From: Circinella minor | Taxonomy: Eukaryota > Mucoromycota > Mucoromycetes > Mucorales > Lichtheimiaceae | Length of the DNA stretch: 64,000 nucleotides | NCBI GenBank assembly: GCA_016758965.1 | Contig: JAEPRB010000064.1 | Location: 62,001-126,000, forward strand | Reading direction: 5' to 3' | In this document: piece by piece, positions 50,238 through 63,926 of the stretch | Numbering within the stretch: position 1 is the stretch's first letter | Layout: each line of letters opens with the position of its first letter | Position numbers and translations under genes: made by a program | Notes under the pieces: model-generated | What the model was told of the DNA's origin: nothing | Database searches by the model: none | The model's input: only the letters and a program-made list of their open reading frames with translations

Positions 50238-51910
50238 TAATATTAAATGGAATACCTCTCATCTCTTCTTCATTCATACGTATATCCTACTTCCATTACC
50301 TCACCTTTGTATAGAATGAATCAACAGTGTACAAACGCAAAACTTGAAATTTTCGTCTAAAAAGAAAAGAAATTGATGTAGTTCTTTTATCATATTGTAT
50401 ACTATTATAATAAGATCAAGAGAAAATAAATCATGCTCAGGTAGCATTAGGGATAATCAATTAAAGTATGCCTTATATGTCAACTGTCTTTATACTCCCA
50501 TTGTGGTACGTATCTATCTACAGTATCTTTCTGCTCTTATGGGGTATATGTACGTACTGACCAAAAAAGAAACTTTTTTGTCAAGTTAATTTATATATAT
50601 ATCTCATCCCCAATCCTTTAGTATTTGCATGACTCAGCTCTTTTTAGGCGAAAATTTCAAGTTTTAAATGTATAAACCAAACCATCACAAAATAAAACAA
50701 AATAAAATAAAATAAGCAAAGAACTACATTATATATTACACAACTTTGTTTCTTACTGAATAAGTTAATATATATGGTTGTTATGACAATTTGTTATAAT
50801 TTTTGACTCTATGTTATCATGGCTCCGTCAATCAGTAATGGCAAGTGGAATAACAGGAAGATTAATTAAATGTTACTGATCTTGATCTTGATAAAAAAAA
50901 AATACATTACGTAAACCATGAATACAAAGTAATGCACTAATAACAAAATTTTCTGTTGATGGATAACTTCTACAACAAACAAACCGATCCATATTGTACT
51001 GGCCACCCAAAACGTATTATACATTTCCAGCATTTCATCTAGATCTAACATACATTCAGTTCAGTGTGTCGTCTCGCCGCTACACAACATCCGCTGCTTG
51101 GAACATGAGTGCGATTCAAAGCCCCTCCCCTCCCTCTTCTCCTATTCAGATAGGTTATGGATCAACAACTAATATACGTTGGCTACAACAGGTAATGAAT
51201 AACCAAGTAAGAACATAATCAGGAAAATTAATGATAGATTACTAGTCTTGGTCTTAACCGAAGCACATTTGGTCTGGAAACAAAAAAATATAAATAAGAC
51301 TCCAACTCCCACAACATCAAAAAAATTTATAATGGATGATTAGTTTACTTTGAATAAAGTTTTTTGGTGACATAAACTACCTAACACAAGATCGCTTTTT
51401 TTTCCAATTCGTACATACTTTTTAGTTGTGGAATAAATTAAAAACTATTACAAGAGCTTTTTTCTAATTTTCACGGCCATGGCAAAGCAGTGACATCTTA
51501 GAAAAATTTATGCTGTTACAAGTTACACAAGAGCGGCTGTCATTGATTAGTAATATAAGCAGACTAATTATACAATAATTACTAACAGATGACAAATAAA
51601 TGACTAACAAGTTTTTAGATAGATAATTTCCCATTCGGTACCTTGATCAACAAAGCATACATGTATGGTTATAAATGTCAAAACTTTGATGTTTTTTCTG
51701 TAAAATAATATAAAAAAAAAACCAAATCCACAAAGATATACAAAAGATAACGCTATTTAAATTAATTTGAGTGAATGCTTATCAATTACAACGGTGCATC
51801 GTACGTGTCCCTTGGGCTCGACTTCGAAATATTGAAATTAATACGTATACCTACAGAGCTTGTTGTAGAATACTATTGTCAACGTATTACGTATGATGGT
51901 TTTAATAATT
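50238..51910. other. Intergenic region with two coding-like scraps
   Basis: On the minus strand (about 51,045-50,890) the scrap LDLDEMLEMYNTFWVAS is followed by a hydrophobic segment, perhaps a piece of a membrane protein. On the plus strand (about 51,060-51,190) a Ser/Pro-rich scrap ends IGYGSTTNIRWLQQ at a GTAATG donor-like site. Neither can be extended, so no gene is called. Confidence 0.3.
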
Positions 51911-52130
51911 ACTGAAAAATCGAGTTCCTTCACGAGGAACTTCATAAGGGATCTGTGTCATGAAATTATAATTTTTTATAGCAATCGGCGATGGAGCAAC
52001 TGGCACGGTCTCCATGCCATATTTAGAAAAATATGATTGCTTTTTTTCATGTACTGCTTGAGTTTGTCCCCACATGTTCATTGCTTGTCTTTGAAAAGTC
52101 CATGTAGTGCATAAATTTGACTCAATTTTA
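51911..52130 (-). pseudogene. Old Yellow Enzyme pseudogene, N-terminal-side fragment (inverted)
   Basis: The minus strand reads MNMWGQTQAVHEKKQ, then KYGMETVPVAPSPIAI, then IPYEVPREG. VAPSxIA followed by a VPRE-type motif is diagnostic of the middle of NADH:flavin oxidoreductases of the Old Yellow Enzyme family (FMN-binding TIM barrel). The frame ends at a stop just after this point. The following piece of the protein lies immediately next door but on the opposite strand, so this part has been inverted. No upstream barrel segments were found. Confidence 0.65.
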
Positions 52131-52255
52131 TTTTTTGTTACAGTTTTATATTAGTAAAGCGCCGCAGTAGTAAGCAAAAATAGTATTTGAAACCGAAACC
52201 CACCTACTATCTTTTTCCCATGAGTACGAGGATATCCTCTAACTTCAGTTAATGC

Positions 52256-53185
52256 ACAGAGGAGAGTGATATCAAAAATATTATTCAGCAGTATGTAACA
52301 GCAACAAAAATCGACATCAATGCTGGTTTGATGGAGTTGAAATTCACGAAGCTAATGGTTAGTATAATAATAACAGAATATCCAAGTGATGTGTAAGGGA
52401 CGCACTTAGTTTAAAAGTAATTGTTTGAAGAAATTAATATATACATTTGACAAAAAATTTAGTTACAAAATTTATGTGCTTATACTTTCATAGGTCATCA
52501 CATTTTCACCGATTTATTTATTTACGTATCAAGCAATAAGCGTACGGATGATTATGGTGGGTCACTACTGAAAAGAATTCAATTTGTACAGTACGTATGT
52601 ACTTCTTAAGATTCTTCAAAATGTGTGATAATCAAAGCTATTGGTGCTGAACGTACGGGAGTTTGTTTCTCTCCTTGGGGAAATGGTTACATTGTATTTA
52701 TTATTAATTGCTTTAGATTATGTTAAGCATATTACATATATATATATATATATTAATTAATTTTCTGTATGTACATAACTTACTTGCATACGTACCTTGT
52801 ATAATACTGAGAATGAGACATCATACGAAACATATGACTATATTCTTGAACCTCTTAACCCGATGCTACCCTATGATCATCTTATTGAATTCCGTGATAC
52901 GTGCTAAGAAAAATTCCTGACTTGGAAAACTCACTTGATACATTTCGCAAAATTCGGCAAGTCCGTCCATTCATCTGTCTGCTTGTGGATATAGCACTCG
53001 ACCAGAATCAATCGCTGTTGTTGCCAAGGATACCGAAAACTTGATTTCCTTGGTCGGGCGTATACTATAAACCCAAATTTCGTTGAACGACTGAATAATG
53101 ACTGGATTTTGATTGGGAGTACTTATATAGAACAAAAGCCGTTGGATATGCTGATTTTCCATTTTATAAGAATGTTACGTACTAC
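52256..53185 (+). pseudogene. Old Yellow Enzyme pseudogene, C-terminal-side fragment
   Basis: The plus strand reads, in several frames: TEESDIKNIIQQYVTATK, then (frame change) FDGVEIHEANG near 52,326-52,358, an intron-like gap, SNKRTDDYGGSLLKRIQF near 52,535-52,590, KAIGAERTGVCFSPWGN near 52,640-52,685, ENSLDTFRKIRQVRPF near 52,925-52,975, CGYSTRPESIAVVAKD near 52,980-53,030, NPNFVERL and finally QKAVGYADFPFYKN near 53,138-53,178. These are the canonical C-terminal motifs of Old Yellow Enzyme in correct order, including the substrate/FMN region FDGVEIHxANG and the RTDxYGGS loop. At least three frame changes and stops disable it. Confidence 0.75.
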
Positions 53186-55226
53186 TAATACAAGTATCCA
53201 ACACGAGAAAACATAAAAACATATTAACAACCTAGATAATTTACCTTTTCTCTAAATAATTGCTGTTGTTTCTTTTAGCTATGTAGGTAAAATAATAAAC
53301 ACAAATGTATCTCTAAAATCACCAACGAGAGAAAATATCGCAGTCTTATTACTATTTATACAACTAAACATTAAATCAACAGTGGTATATTATTAATAAA
53401 CAAATAATATAAGTTATGTCTCCAAAAGCTTTTTTTATTTACTTTTTTACAAAAGCTCAAAGCAGCGTTTAGAAAATAAAAAATATTGACTTCTCGGACC
53501 TAACCATACATAATGATTTTTTATTATGGTAATGTGTTTAAAATAGCAATAGGAAAGGTACAATTACAGTGTATTGTACTATTCCTTTTTTCTTTCGTTG
53601 TGTGATATACATGCGAATAAAATATACGTATAATAATGGAGCAATTTTATAAAAGTAATTGAATATGTATAATCCCGAGGGGATCTACGCACAAAAGCGT
53701 CCTTGTTTAGAGGGTAAAGAATTTTCCATACTTTCATGTTTTACAATTCAATTGAAATACAAGAACATTCTCCCACAATTATTGCATTTGGGAATATCAG
53801 CCCATTGGTAAACTGAAAAAAAAAAAAACTCAAAATCATTTTTCCGCTAAACCGTACTATAGCTAACAACAAAAATGAGAAGCTCCCTTGTAATTTTAAT
53901 ATGGTATGTCGCTATTACGTATTAAAACTTAACAAAATTCGAAACCTAAAACCTCTTATTACTAACTGATATATGATAAGTTATAAAATATATTTCTCGC
54001 CAAGGAGATGTTATAAAATTGGGGCCGCAGGGAGAGTGGAAAAAATATGGCAGGGCTCAACGATGAATCGATGAGATGATGATCAATGAGAATATTCTTT
54101 CTCTACTTTTTTCTTGCTGTACAAGATATGTCGATACGTAAAACTGTTTATTTGTTTTCCTTCGACATTTTACTTTTAATTGGGGATAAAAAAAAGTCAC
54201 TTTTAACTGTCGTACCAAATACTGACTGTCATTCGCAAAAAAGAAGTAATTTTTCCACCACCTAAACTAACAAGGACTAGAAAAAAAGGATACGTAACAC
54301 TATATTAAGAACAAGTGACACCCCGTAGTCTTTTTTCAGTATGATACCACAATATGCTTGATCATGAGATAATGATTTATAGTACTGTTATATCAATTAT
54401 GTAATAAAGTTGTACAGAGAAAAAAGGTTTATTCTAAAATGTGAGGTACCACTGAACTGTAATAAATGTGAATTCCTAAAAACACTACATTTAGAAAGCT
54501 TTAAAAGTGGTTTGGGGAAAATCCATAGGGTTAGGGGTTGTTGTTGTTTATCTGTTACGTACTATAATACTAACTCCATCAAATATTAAGTTATTAGATT
54601 GTTCTTCTGTTTCTATAACTTCTATTTTTTCGATTCATGCAACAAAAAGTTATAATATTATATACGTAATGAAAATACATCCTACGTACGTACATTGATA
54701 AAGTATTGAATAACCATCCTGATTATAAACACTTTTCTACAAACCCAATCTCTTACAATGACAATAAAATAGTTTATCATTTCATTGAATGATCTACATT
54801 GATAAATACAACATTTAATCAAGAGATCAATGAGCGTCAACAAAATTTGAATATTCTCATGCCAACTAAGTGTATGTAAATGATAAAATGGAAAAAAATA
54901 AAAATAAAAAAAATAAAAAGGATTGATGCTTGCGATTTGTTTAGTTGAATGAGAGGGTATGGTAAACGAAAAAGAAAAATGAAAATGAAAAAAATAAGTC
55001 ATATATACAATAAAGGCACTGAAACATTATAACAGTGTGTTACAAGAGTTGTTATATATAATATATAGACAAGCCATATTTCTGTAATACGTAGAAAGAA
55101 AAGAGATATCATAAAAAGGCAGAATATGAGGATGTGTTTGAGGGATTATTAGTGACTCATATGAAGATCACAGATGGGTTGCAAATGGATGGTTAAAATG
55201 GAAAAAAAAAAAGATAAAAAAGAAAA
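53186..55226. other. AT-rich intergenic region
   Basis: No coding potential is convincing; the open frames present are Phe/Ile/Tyr-rich noise. The right part should hold the 3' flank of the RRM gene. Confidence 0.45.
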
Positions 55227-57226
55227 TTATAAATCCAATGTAGTTCCGTGATAATACTCAAAAGTATGGTTGTTAGGTCCAGGACTTTTATGAGCATCAT
55301 CATCATCTTTGTTGTGTGTTGTTACGCCGGAAGCTGGAGTCCACATAGGTTGTACATTGAAATAACTTGGTTCAGGCATTTCTAGTTGTGCTTTTTGTGG
55401 TGAACCAGGAGGAAAAATGTGATTTTTGTTACTTAAATGTCGTTGATTTTGCATTTGATCAAAGAAGGGAGATGGAGGATGAACCTTTTGAACATCTTTT
55501 TCAGGTGTTGTAGGGGATACAAGGTCAGTAAGTTTTTGTTGAACTTGTCGTCTTTCTGAAAGAGATTGTGTTTCTGTAGTGGGAGGATTGGAAGAAGGCG
55601 TGGATGACGAGCGGCGAGACCATTTAACAGATACGCATTGGCATTCAAATTCAAGCTTTTGTAAGGAAAAAATGGCCATAGCGGCATTTGCGTGTGTGTC
55701 CATACTATTATATTATTCCAAGATAAACATAAATTAGGATTTTTTACGTATATCATGATAAATATGGGGGGAAGAATGGGAACGATAGAAAAAAAATATT
55801 CTTACCTAACTAAAGCATAAGTCTTTCGATGTTTGTCTGTATGGTGGCGCAAACGGATCTGTGATACTAAACCATATTGTTGGAAAATAGAAGCGATCGA
55901 TTGTTCTAAAATCAATTATTTAATGTAAAAAACTGTTTAGTGATAAAAAGTTGATTTTCACGGCCTTTTGAAACCCAAAGAGTGGGCTGTTTACTAGGGG
56001 GAGGAAGAGGGAAGAAAGTCATATTATTTGATTAAGACTGAGTTTGTATCATATACTTACTAGTGACTCCATCAGGAAGCTTACTCACTTTCACTGTTGT
56101 AGCAGTTAAAGGAGCGTCGGTAAAAATGTTTTCATAAGTTGTGCTTTGATCGTCGCCATCATTAGATGAATCATCATCATCAACTTTGTTATGCACTTCG
56201 TTTTGAATAAAGCTTGGTAACGATTCCATATGACATTCAAGAGTACGAGATCCAAGTTCTTTGCCTTGAAGAGTTTGAATAGCAGACTCAGCAGAAGATT
56301 TGTCAGTAAATGTGGCAACTGATGTATCTGTTGCCTTACCAGTGGTTTCATTCCAAAGAGGGCGTAAATTTCTGAATAATTTGTGTTAAAAAAATTTAGC
56401 TTTTTTTTTTTGTTATCTGATATATATGCAGAAAATTGTTAATTACAAAACGTACGCTAATTTCTCCTTGAATGGCTCAAGCAATGGCGCGGCTTCAGCG
56501 ACCAAAGCTGGTCGGATATAAATTGAAAAATGTGCTTGGCTCTTTGGAGTCTCGGGTTCCTTCCATTTAGCGATAACGTTCTTTAAAATTGATAAAAATT
56601 ATTTGTTGTTAGTGAAAAGTTTATTACTACTACTGACTACGCAACTCTGTAACAAAGATATTAAGTAGAGATAACAATAAAAAAAAATCCGGTGATACAT
56701 ACTCTTCCAAAAAGTGACCGACCATCCATAGCTACATATGCTTGTCCGGCGCCATGATGGTCTTTAAATTGAATATAAGCATGACGACAAGTCTCACTAT
56801 CAGCAAGCTTTGTAAAAGGAAAAAAAAATTAGGTTAGCCCATTATTTTCCGAGTAAACCCAACTGGGAAGTTCCCCAGAGCTTGATTAGATGCAGCGAGC
56901 CAATCAAAATTCTCCTTATGTATGATATGGATAAGATATATGTGATGTTATGTTATGTTCATGCTACCACATCAAGATAACATTATTCATGATTTACTTG
57001 ATGTAGCTCGTATGAGAGAAAGAAAGAAAAATTGGGAAAGAATGGGATAAAAAAAAAAGTAGAATATCAAAAAAATTGTTTTGCTTACACTCCAGCATTC
57101 AGTGTCGGTATCGATTTGGATGTTGTCAACGGCAGAAAAAGTAGATAGAATAGCATGTAGCATCGATTCGTCAACGCGAGGGTCAAGATTACAAAGGTAA
57201 AGTGTCTGACAGCCTTGATTTGACAT
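55227..57226 (-). CDS. RNA-binding protein with three RRM-type domains
   Basis: Six exons give 418 residues: 57226-57089, 56807-56703, 56580-56456, 56371-56061, 55905-55806 and 55704-55227. RRM1 (about 8-80) has RNP2 LYLCNL, RNP1-like HAYIQF, and NLDPRVDESMLHAILSTF, resembling TIA-1/Pub1-type first RRMs. RRM2 (about 95-170: FSIYIRPALV, TDTSVATF) is degenerate and lacks the aromatic RNP1 pattern. After an acidic linker (VDDDDSSNDGDDQ), RRM3 (about 215-295: VKVSKLPDGVT, KTYALVSM, VSVKWS) follows. The C-terminal 120 residues are Ser/Pro/Gln-rich. It probably binds mRNA in nucleus or cytoplasm. Pub1/Nam8-like is the nearest guess, but an ortholog cannot be fixed. Confidence 0.85.
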
Positions 57227-60200
57227 TATGATTGTTGTTAATTGTGATAATAAAATATGACAAAAAGAGTTACAAAGAAACAGAAAACTTCGAAACAATC
57301 AACCGCTATTTAAATAAAATAAAAAAAACTGTGTCACGATTTAATGATTTAGAATTCTTTCTCTTTTTCCGTGCGAGTCGCTTACATCCCCCCCCCCAAT
57401 TTTTTTTAAGGTGAGACCTTCTCCCCCAAAACGTTTTTCATGACTTAACCAACCGGACTCTCTTTAAAGTACAAACTCTCTCTCTATTAATTTCTTTTTC
57501 TTTTTCTCATCCTGCTTTTATTGGGATATTAATATTATGTACAACAACCATCTGAATACTTAATGGCTTAAAAAAACAAACTTATTTTGGTCCTCATCCG
57601 CATTTAGGAATTTGACGTATGTACTCTCTTTACCACGATAACTACCTTCCTAATAGAAAGTTTTTCTCATTATAAAAAAAGCATGTATAACGATTCATTT
57701 TCGCTCACCCAATTGAAGAAAAAACATATACTTTTTCTATTACATGGATATTAAGATCTCATGATATTTTATTTCGCTTCCAATTGCTAATCTTTACTTT
57801 CTTTTTACACATTCAATGTAACCCTTTCTTTTCCTGGATTTGCATCTTCACTTCAAAAGTAATTGACAGCCGATCAGTTTAATTATAGATTTCCTATTAC
57901 GTCAATGCACCCTCTCCTTAATCCCCAGCTATCGGTGGATCGGTACTGTCTCTAACAGGTTATGTATGATAACTTAGAAACAAAACAGCGACAGCCTCCG
58001 CTCACTTTCTTTCTCTCTTTGTATTTGGTCCTTTTTGCCCAAATTATCCAGAAAAAGGCCTTTCTTCACCATACATTTGGTGTATTAAACTTTCTCTGTC
58101 TGGAATGTCTTTTTTTTTCGGAGCTTATTTATTATTGTTTTTTTCTGGTGCATCAAATGTTATTGTACTAAACTATATAAATCATTTTTACTCTTGCTTA
58201 CCAGCACACACAAAATTAATAAAAATTTTCCCTCACTAGGTTTCTCGTCTCTATTCGAAAATTGGTAACGCCAAGATGTTACTCTTTCTCCTGTATGTAA
58301 CTTTAATAAGCTTTGTGTTGATTTATTTATTTTTTGTTATTTTCAAAGATTCACATAAAAAAGGATTAGTTCTTTAGAAACTTCTTCTTTACTCTACCAT
58401 TAAAGGTAAATTACTTAACAATTGGTTCTTCAATATAATATATACATCTTGCCAAGATGTAGCACCTTTGTTTGTTGATTTATGGATTACAAAAGAAGCG
58501 ATGTTAAAAATAGTACTATACGTAGTAAGGTGGTAACCGCCCTCTTCAAATGCCAGATTTGTATAATTCAAAATACAAAAGCAACCTCAATTCCGATATA
58601 TATATGAGAGAGAGGAGCACCGAGTAACTTATCAGTTTTTTTTGACGTATTCGGGGTCTGGGTCCTATTTCCCGCTGCTCTTCCCCCCCCCTCCACGCCT
58701 CCACGTGTATGAAAAGTATTATCTTATTTTTCCAAAAAAAAAAAAAAAAAAAAAAAAGATGAAAAAAAAGGGATGTCCTTTTTCTTTATTACTATTTGCA
58801 TAAACTTCAATATCATCGATGATATGACATCACTAGAGGTTTTTTTTACTGTCTTGTTTTATGAATGATATACTACATAATAATAATGTACATTGATTAG
58901 TTTCGACAAAAGGAAACTAGGATAGGTCACTTGAGAATATGATTATCAGAATTACACAACCTGTTTTTTTAACCGTCACTTTAACTAATTCGTAACAGAT
59001 CTTTTTAACATACGAAAAATTATAATAAGATCACTATATGCTTTTCGATTAGCATCTCCCCAAGTATCCGTATATATAGTACATTGATCTTCTGGTTTAG
59101 TTGTTATTATAACAGTCAAGATATCATTTTAGGATGGAATTCGATTTGTCAAACAAATATATGCAAAACAAGAACTATTGAGTCCAAAGCTATAGCGGTA
59201 ACACAGTTCTGGATCTTTTCAAGTAACTCAAGTTATACCATACTCTAAGCTGATTGATTAGACTATTTAGTAAAATATCATGATGATTGGATCATGCAGT
59301 TTGCATGAGAAAAGCTGAGTCCATGAAAGATTGATATGAAGTCACATCAATACCGAAGATATTTGAAGTTATTTATCATTCCTTTTTTGTTCTTTCCCCT
59401 TTCTCACTTTCACACGTACTCATTGTTGCTCGTATACTTTAAATAGTTTTACACATGGGGTGACAATTGTGAGACACTGGACTTAGCAGAATCTTTCTTT
59501 TTTCTTATACAAGATAATGTATACGTAAAAATTTTTGGAGAAAAAGGGGTAATGAAGGAATTCAATCTATCAAGAAAAAAAGACTGGATACAATTAACAT
59601 ATATTCCCTATTTAAACGCGTGATAAATAAGCAAAGGTGCCTCGTAAATAAACTCGTACAGACAAGTTACGCACATTCATACACCATATATGATATGGAT
59701 TCCAGATACACCAATAAGGAACGACATTTTGATATTTACAAACAAAAACACTTTCAATACACCACGTGCATTGAACAAAATAGTAATTATATTTCAATAT
59801 CAGTTGTCTTCATATTTAATAGTTATGTTAAGTACGTAAGGCTTCGTGGATATTATATGTGTATGTCATGAAGGTTAGTATTTTATTGTATTATTTTATG
59901 ATTTGCTTTATGACAGGAATTCACTCTATTCATTAGCTACATTCAGTCACGACTATTTTCTGCTGTTTGTCATATAGTGCTAAGTAGAATCAAATACATA
60001 TTACTCTGAAATAACATTCAGACAGATAGTGTAGCTATTCCTATTATAACTAGTTAATTCTCTTTTATAATTATAATGTAATAATGCGTTCATTTTTTCT
60101 ACACTCTTTAGGCAACAGCTAGTGTGGTTCGTTTTATTTTCTTTTTATTTTCTTTTTCATCACCATACTCTGTTTCTACAATGTTTTTTTCACTACAAGT

Positions 60201-63200
60201 ATAGCTCCCCCTATTAGGGATTTTCAGTTAATATTATACCCTTATCTTTTTTGTATATATTCGCAAATACTGTTCTGCTCACAATGTACAACAAGGATAT
60301 AATCACATTCACGCAAGCGCCGACCATCCTAGTCTTCCACTTTAATAAACATAAAGTTTAATTTAATTAGAGTGTAATAGAGGAAGATTAGTATTCTGAT
60401 ACACAACAAAAAACTACATATTCTTTCTTCTATTGTCTTATATTTATTTAGTATCAAGTATTTCATATCAATACATTCCAAGATTAAATTGATATTTGAA
60501 GGCGATAGTGTGTTCAATTTGATTGCCATGAAAGCAATTGAAGAGGATGTTACAAAACTATATGTATGCTTCTATAAAAGAAAAACAATTTGTACATCAC
60601 AATGTCTCAAAGTTTCAGCCGGTGCCAAGAAAAGGAACGGATAATTTTTATATATGCTCATGAATACACTATCTTTTATAAGCATATGTCATGATCTTGG
60701 GGATGCGAAGGTATTTGAATAATTGCCTTCGATATTACTATTGTTATTGCATGGTTTCATATGCCAATATAGTAGTATATCGTGAATGACTTTCAGAATT
60801 TTTTTGAGTGGGCTTTTTTTTCATTAAGATTTTTATATTTTAGAAACGCGTCGTTGGTCTGTATTAGCTTTTTTTGTACTATATCTTATTTTAGTAGTGT
60901 ATTGGTTGAAATATATTGAAGCTTGATCAAGGTACGACAAAGTAGCTAGGAATTAAACTGGCAAGTCAAATGATAATAGTATAATGAAATAAACACAGCA
61001 ACGAACTAAAACTATCTGTCAATCCAAAGAATACCAAAACTTGAGGGGGGAGGTTAAGCTTTTGTTGAAACAATATATAAATACTTAGGCTTTATATGAA
61101 ACAATATTCTGCTTCATCAATTTTAGTATCTTTTTTTTTTGAGACCCTTTAGGCATTCAATTAAAAGTATCCAAGCAATAAGCTCATTGCATAAGATGGT
61201 TGCTCCCCTGAGACAAAAAATAAAATTAAGATCAATACCTAAGAGGAATAGCGTAGCTACATTGCGTATCGCGATCATTCGAAGAATTAATTGATAATTT
61301 TGAGCTTATGTAAATATGATAGGTTGTTATCTTCAAGCTGAAACTGTCTTAATAAACATGATTTATAGTTCTTTTTCATTCTGCCAAGATTTGTAAATGA
61401 AGCTGGTCCTTTTTGCAGTTTAGAAAAATAATTTTTCGCTACTAAAATTTTCCTCCCCAATGTACATTGTTTGTTGTCCACAGTCTTTTAAAAAGGATTT
61501 CTTGGTTGCTGTGGGTTGTTATTTAAAACAATTAATAAAAGCTGATTTGGAATTCTCATAGATAAGGCTAGTTGCACTTGTTATTAATTTGTATAGATCC
61601 ATGGTGACGTTATGGAATGAAGGTTCTGATATAAAGAACTATGTTAAGTTTTAATTAGTTGTTTATATTTGCCGAGCGTTCCATAGTAAAACGTTGGTAT
61701 TACGGACTCCGGCCGAATATACCATCGGTGTGGATCAACACAAAATATACCCTACTAAATGGAGATAAATAACGTTTGTTTGTTTTTTCACCTTTTTCAT
61801 ACTCTTTCACAAAAAAATGGTACACTTCCTTTTTACTATTGAAGACATGCTTACTAAAATAGATTAAAGTTATTCAATCAATTTTTCAGTGTTTCTGGAG
61901 TACTGTAACCAAACCTAATTAATCAAATAAGCTAGCTTTTGCTAGTTATAATTTCTAGAAATAAAAGAAACAAGGACTATGTTGAGTACGTTTCTTTACA
62001 TAATAAATATCTATTGTTCTTACTTTGATACTGTATCTCCAAAGCAATAATGAGCGTGTTGTAATAAAGTTATTATGTTCGCAGTTTTACTTTGATAAAT
62101 TCAGCAAGGTATAAATATGTAATTAGACTTAGATTGAACGTAATAAAAGAGTGGTCTTAAAACTAAGGCAAAGGCTTATTACAGACTTTTGCTGAAGCGG
62201 TATATATTTAATTAATAAGAACTACGTATACATACAGCTATTTATCGATCAGTAATGGGACAAGAGTAATCGGATACCAATTTAGCAAACTACCCAATAT
62301 TTTCACGGCTAATCATGTTTATTCTTTGGGACAATGATCAGCTTAACAAAATATCTGTTTAACAGTTAACAATTCAGAGAGTGGGTACGCCTATTAAATA
62401 CTAATTATAATATTCCAGGTATCTAACAATCTTAAACCATGTAATTATCGAAAAGAGCTCGCTCATAGTATTACAGTTGAATCCAGTTAATTTTACATCC
62501 GTTAACTTCCACACCCTACCAGTTTCACAGAAGACCAGCGAATGCGAAAACTGACATTATAAAATTCTCATTCTTGTTTATTTTATTATTAAAACCCTCA
62601 ACTGGAACCGAAAAAATATATGTGTTTATGAGAGTATACTTTACACTAGTAATTTGTTATATTTAGTGGTTCATGAAAAAAATAGTACGTAACCATTAAG
62701 ACAGGGAAAATCATAATCGCATTGGGATAAGAATTATCCAGCAAAAAAAAGAGTAGCTTATGGGTTTCTGTAGAGAGAGCAACATATTTTAACACTTTTT
62801 CATGTAGAACATACGACTCAGAAGAATTATCTAGCAGTTTGTGTATTCGCAGATTCTTCTTATTGATGGAGTCGACAGTGTTTAATCCATACATGTTTCC
62901 TTAATTGACTTTTCCAATCACTCGATATTTTAAATCATACGTAGAATACCTATTAAAAAGTATTTATAGTTGCTTTTTATTATTCCCTATATTATTGAAT
63001 ATACAGTTTCTCAGTATTCACTGTTCGAAAAGTTAAAGATTCTTTTGTTTACTATGGTATCTTGATAGTATTGGTCTGCTCGTCGAAAAACAAATTTGTC
63101 CTAGTACTCGATAATTTTAATACCCTTTTGTTTTCACGTTGAAATCAACTGTAATTTCGTTACAAAAGTACGACAAGATTTATAGGCATTAACGTGTAGA

Positions 63201-63926
63201 TAATGTAGGATTAACAGATAGTTGAACTACGTACGTAATCAGTTTCGAGAGCTCACCTAAAATACTTTGCAATTGGGCAGACGTTGATTATATTCAGCCT
63301 TATATTTAGTATAAAACAACAAGTTTCACCCTAATAATGCTACAAAGAAAAATAATTTATTCTCAATATATTCGATAGGATTGAATATTGTATAATACAA
63401 TAGTAAGCTTGAACAAACGAATTAGATTTCTATTTATCAAGCACTAGATCATGTGAAGCATAATAGATAATCAAATAATATTTCTGTATGTATATAATAA
63501 AATAGGGTTTGTAATGAGCGAAGGTTTATTGGATTTTCAGGGTACCGAACTTTAATATTATTGTTATATTCCGCTTGCATAACATGCATTTTCACAAAAT
63601 AACTTTCACTTCCATTTAAAACAGCAAACTCTTCATTTGTAAACTCTATGTCATTCCTAGTCACCGTACAAAAACGCTGGTGCAGACGATTCTAATATGA
63701 GTGATAGATATTGGTAGATAAGATCTTTATAGGACGGAGGAGATCCCGATGATGCTGACAGACTTGTACCCAGTCGAGTTGGGATTTCATTGGTCAAGCT
63801 CCTCCATAATCAATCCAATTTTTTTTAAAATTGCATACAAATTGAAACAATATAACGTGAATACTTTATCCCTTCTTCCTTTTTTCTCCATATTTATTTA
63901 TTTATTTTTACTTTTTATTAACGAAA
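57227..63926. other. Long gene-poor region with weak coding relics
   Basis: No intact gene was found in 6.7 kb. Homopolymers (A25 near 58,734-58,757) and AT-rich DNA dominate. Several minus-strand open frames have a more protein-like composition: 63,664-63,449 (DIEFTNEEFAVLNGSESYF), 62,894-62,646 (NKKNLRIHKLLDNSSE), 61,481-61,287 (GRKILVAKNYFSKLQKG) and 58,571-58,389 (NLAFEEGGYHLTTYST). They could be scattered exons of decayed dispersed genes, but no joined frame can be built. Confidence 0.3.

Noticed and set aside
54682..55002. 106-codon minus-strand open frame
   Set aside because: The Phe/His/Ser repeats come from A-rich purine tracts read on the other strand; no supporting features.
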